DNA of 43,404 nucleotides, from NCBI RefSeq assembly GCF_016901135.1, contig NZ_JAFEVL010000034.1:1-43404 (forward strand), read 5' to 3'. The DNA comes from Martinezella lusitana (GTDB lineage Bacteria; Pseudomonadota; Alphaproteobacteria; Rhizobiales; Rhizobiaceae). A program made the translations under genes and the position numbers. Of the stretch, positions 42,350 to 43,404 are shown in pieces (the stretch's first letter is position 1; each line of letters begins with the position of its first letter). Under the pieces are notes generated by a model. That model had not been told where the DNA came from. It made no database searches and worked only from the letters and a program-made list of their open reading frames with translations.

Positions 42350-42365
42350 TTATACTGAGGTATAA
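42350..42365. promoter_or_regulatory. Transfer operator site C
   Basis: TTATACTGAGGTATAA sits inside the perfect 8+4+8 palindrome ACTTATAC-TGAG-GTATAAGT (42348-42367). It lies between the divergent zinc-ribbon gene (start 42267) and the small ORF starting at 42482. Confidence 0.6.
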
Positions 42366-42481
42366 GTAACAGCGGTGCTCAGCTTGCTCAAGCGGGAAAA
42401 GCTGCAACGTCGCGACGATTGCCTCCACGGTTGATCGACGCGAAAAGTGGGCTGTTGGCAAGTTGGGGCCACATCATTAAC

Positions 42482-42712
42482 ATGCGTCAGGACGGCTTCG
42501 CGCTCCTGAGAGCACAGGTCAGATCAGCGGAGGAGCCCGATACTGAAATTCCTGTAGTCCTGCGGGACGGAGTGCTCCACGATCCCGAGTTGGATCGCGT
42601 TTTCCGCGACCTCCCTCTCAACGTCGCTCTGTCATTCCTTCGCGCCTATGGCTACGACGTTCTTGGTGGAGCATCTCCCCCATGCCAAGCTAAGGCGTGC
42701 CCGTGCCGATGA
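42482..42712 (+). CDS. Small hypothetical protein
   Basis: This 76-residue frame (MRQDGFALLRAQVRSAEEPD...) looks protein-like up to about residue 60 (VALSFLRAYGYDVLGG) and then less so, so it may be frameshifted or simply short. No ribosome site is obvious, and a TTG at 42419 is an alternative start. It is divergent from the zinc-ribbon gene across operator site C. Unrecognised. Confidence 0.3.
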   Translation: MRQDGFALLRAQVRSAEEPDTEIPVVLRDGVLHDPELDRVFRDLPLNVALSFLRAYGYDVLGGASPPCQAKACPCR

Positions 42713-42852
42713 TGTCGATCCAGAAACCCGGAAGGGGATTGGCGCATCACCCCCAAACGGCGGTCTCGTAGTGATCCCAGATAGCGGGAAGATCATCTTC
42801 AAGCGACAAAACCAGCTGCGCCGACTTAGCGTTTGGACTCTGCGACGTAGCT

Positions 42853-43029
42853 TTAGGGCTTTTGCGAGGGACGTTGAGCAAAGCGTTCCGATAAGGCGCC
42901 ACCTAGCGCTGGTAAACATCCGAACATCACCAGCTGAGGTGTTCCACTAAGACCAAAGAAGTGCGAAAGGAGAATTGCTGTCAACGCTCCGGCGAAGGCA
43001 CCAATGATATACGGAAAATAGCTTCTCAT
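42853..43029 (-). CDS. Small membrane protein (58 residues)
   Basis: On the minus strand an ATG at 43029, preceded by a very strong AGGAGGGAGG site, opens a 58-codon frame that ends in TAA at 42853. The product has two hydrophobic stretches (YIIGAFAGALTAILLSHFF and VMFGCLPALGGALS) and a charged tail SERFAQRPSQKP. The strong ribosome site and membrane-like composition argue that it is real, and the plus-strand frame opposite it is then only a shadow. Function unknown. Confidence 0.6.
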   Translation of the reverse strand: MRSYFPYIIGAFAGALTAILLSHFFGLSGTPQLVMFGCLPALGGALSERFAQRPSQKP

Positions 43030-43329
43030 CCTATACCTCCCTCCTGATCCCAGAAGTTCCGATTAGAGCGGCATTCCTTTCCCCGACTTGTGCGGCGACG
43101 CAGAATAGGAAGATTTGCAGCAGCAGCCCTGACCGAAATAGGGCGCAATGCGCTTATCTCAACAAGAATGCTGCTTCGGGTTGTGAAACTACTGCCACCT
43201 GATTGCCGAAATCCGGCGATTGCCTATTCCCTGATGCGCTCAGTCGCTCGTTGTCCATATCGCTCAATCGCTGATTCGTAAGCGCGCAATTCCGCGCACC
43301 TGTTCACTGAACAGCGAATGAAGGATTCT
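43030..43329. other. Non-coding, low-GC stretch
   Basis: I see no convincing gene or repeat here; the only long plus-strand frame (43090-43281) lacks a ribosome site and protein-like composition. The promoter of the 58-residue membrane protein should lie near 43050-43100. Confidence 0.35.
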
Positions 43330-43355
43330 GTGTCCACAAGGGAGACGGTGGACAC
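43330..43355. repeat. 8-bp inverted repeat before the last ORF
   Basis: GTGTCCAC-aagggagacg-GTGGACAC is a perfect inverted repeat with a 10-base loop that contains GGGAGA, the likely ribosome site of the ATG at 43357. A hairpin here could hide the ribosome site; alternatively it is an operator or an insertion-element end. Confidence 0.45.
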
Positions 43356-43356
43356 A

Positions 43357-43404
43357 ATGACATTGGATATCTTGAAGGGCTCAGGGGGTCTTCGGGCTGT
43401 GAAG
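43357..43404 (+). CDS. Start of an unidentified gene, cut by window end
   Basis: An ATG at 43357 opens a frame MTLDILKGSGGLRAVK that runs off the end of the window. Too short to name. The hairpin directly upstream includes its candidate ribosome site. Confidence 0.3.
   Translation, partial: MTLDILKGSGGLRAVK

Noticed and set aside
42648..42950. 100-codon plus-strand frame
   Set aside because: Opposite strand holds a 58-residue gene with a much stronger ribosome site and membrane-protein composition.
43090..43281. 63-codon plus-strand frame
   Set aside because: No ribosome site and non-protein-like composition.
1..43404. CRISPR arrays, tRNA, rRNA, repABC origin
   Set aside because: No spaced direct repeats, no cloverleaf-like or rRNA-like sequence and no RepA/RepB/RepC-like genes were seen; the lone ParA-like gene lacks a parB neighbour.

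Overview
The window looks like part of an accessory replicon (plasmid, megaplasmid or integrated conjugative region) of a rhizobial alphaproteobacterium (Rhizobium/Agrobacterium/Ensifer-like). The reasons are the GC-rich coding style, an alphaproteobacterial catechol branch, a RcgA/RcgR-like pair known from rhizobial conjugative plasmids, and a complete VirB/VirD4 conjugation system beside a MOBP-like relaxase. No rRNA, tRNA, CRISPR array or replication (repABC) genes were seen.

Bases 1-3048 are a mobile-element scar: the start of an IS5-type transposase, then a frameshifted methyl-accepting chemotaxis gene split by an IS21-family element (istA, istB, multiple terminal repeats).

Bases 3293-12221 are an aromatic catabolic island. 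On the minus strand an HpaB-type FADH2-dependent aromatic hydroxylase is followed by a stand-alone FAD synthetase and a flavin reductase, with a divergent IclR regulator. A LysR regulator (frameshifted in a G8 tract) is divergent from catB-catC-catA-pcaD, which take catechol to 3-oxoadipate. The simplest reading is hydroxylation of a phenolic to catechol, then ortho cleavage. The last steps (pcaIJ, pcaF) are missing; only a 33-codon tail of a thiolase gene remains. A truncated alpha/beta hydrolase also marks decay.

Bases 12222-43404 are the conjugation region. RcgA-like membrane protein and RcgR-like alpha/beta hydrolase genes come first, then a poorly conserved HAD-like ORF. The relaxosome operon runs on the minus strand (20303 to 16357): small membrane protein, ParA/VirC1-like ATPase, two small DNA-processing proteins, relaxase. 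Divergent from it is a six-gene operon of exported proteins (20415-23633), including three tandem staphylococcal-nuclease-fold proteins that seem to have lost their catalytic residues. An XRE repressor-like gene, a membrane protein and a DUF1173-like gene follow. A 13-gene T4SS cluster (virB1 to virD4, plus a second lytic transglycosylase) and a small associated gene run from 40905 down to 26073. Beyond it lie a lipoprotein, a zinc-ribbon protein and a 58-residue membrane protein.

The most interesting signal is a 16-bp palindrome of the form TTWWAC-TGNG-GTWWAA. It recurs in front of every major transfer operon (20371, 24311, 40924, 42350) and often overlaps a TATAAT-like hexamer. This suggests one shared operator, and hence a transfer regulon, possibly read by the XRE protein at 23661-24002. 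All names rest on reading motifs by eye; no database search was run.
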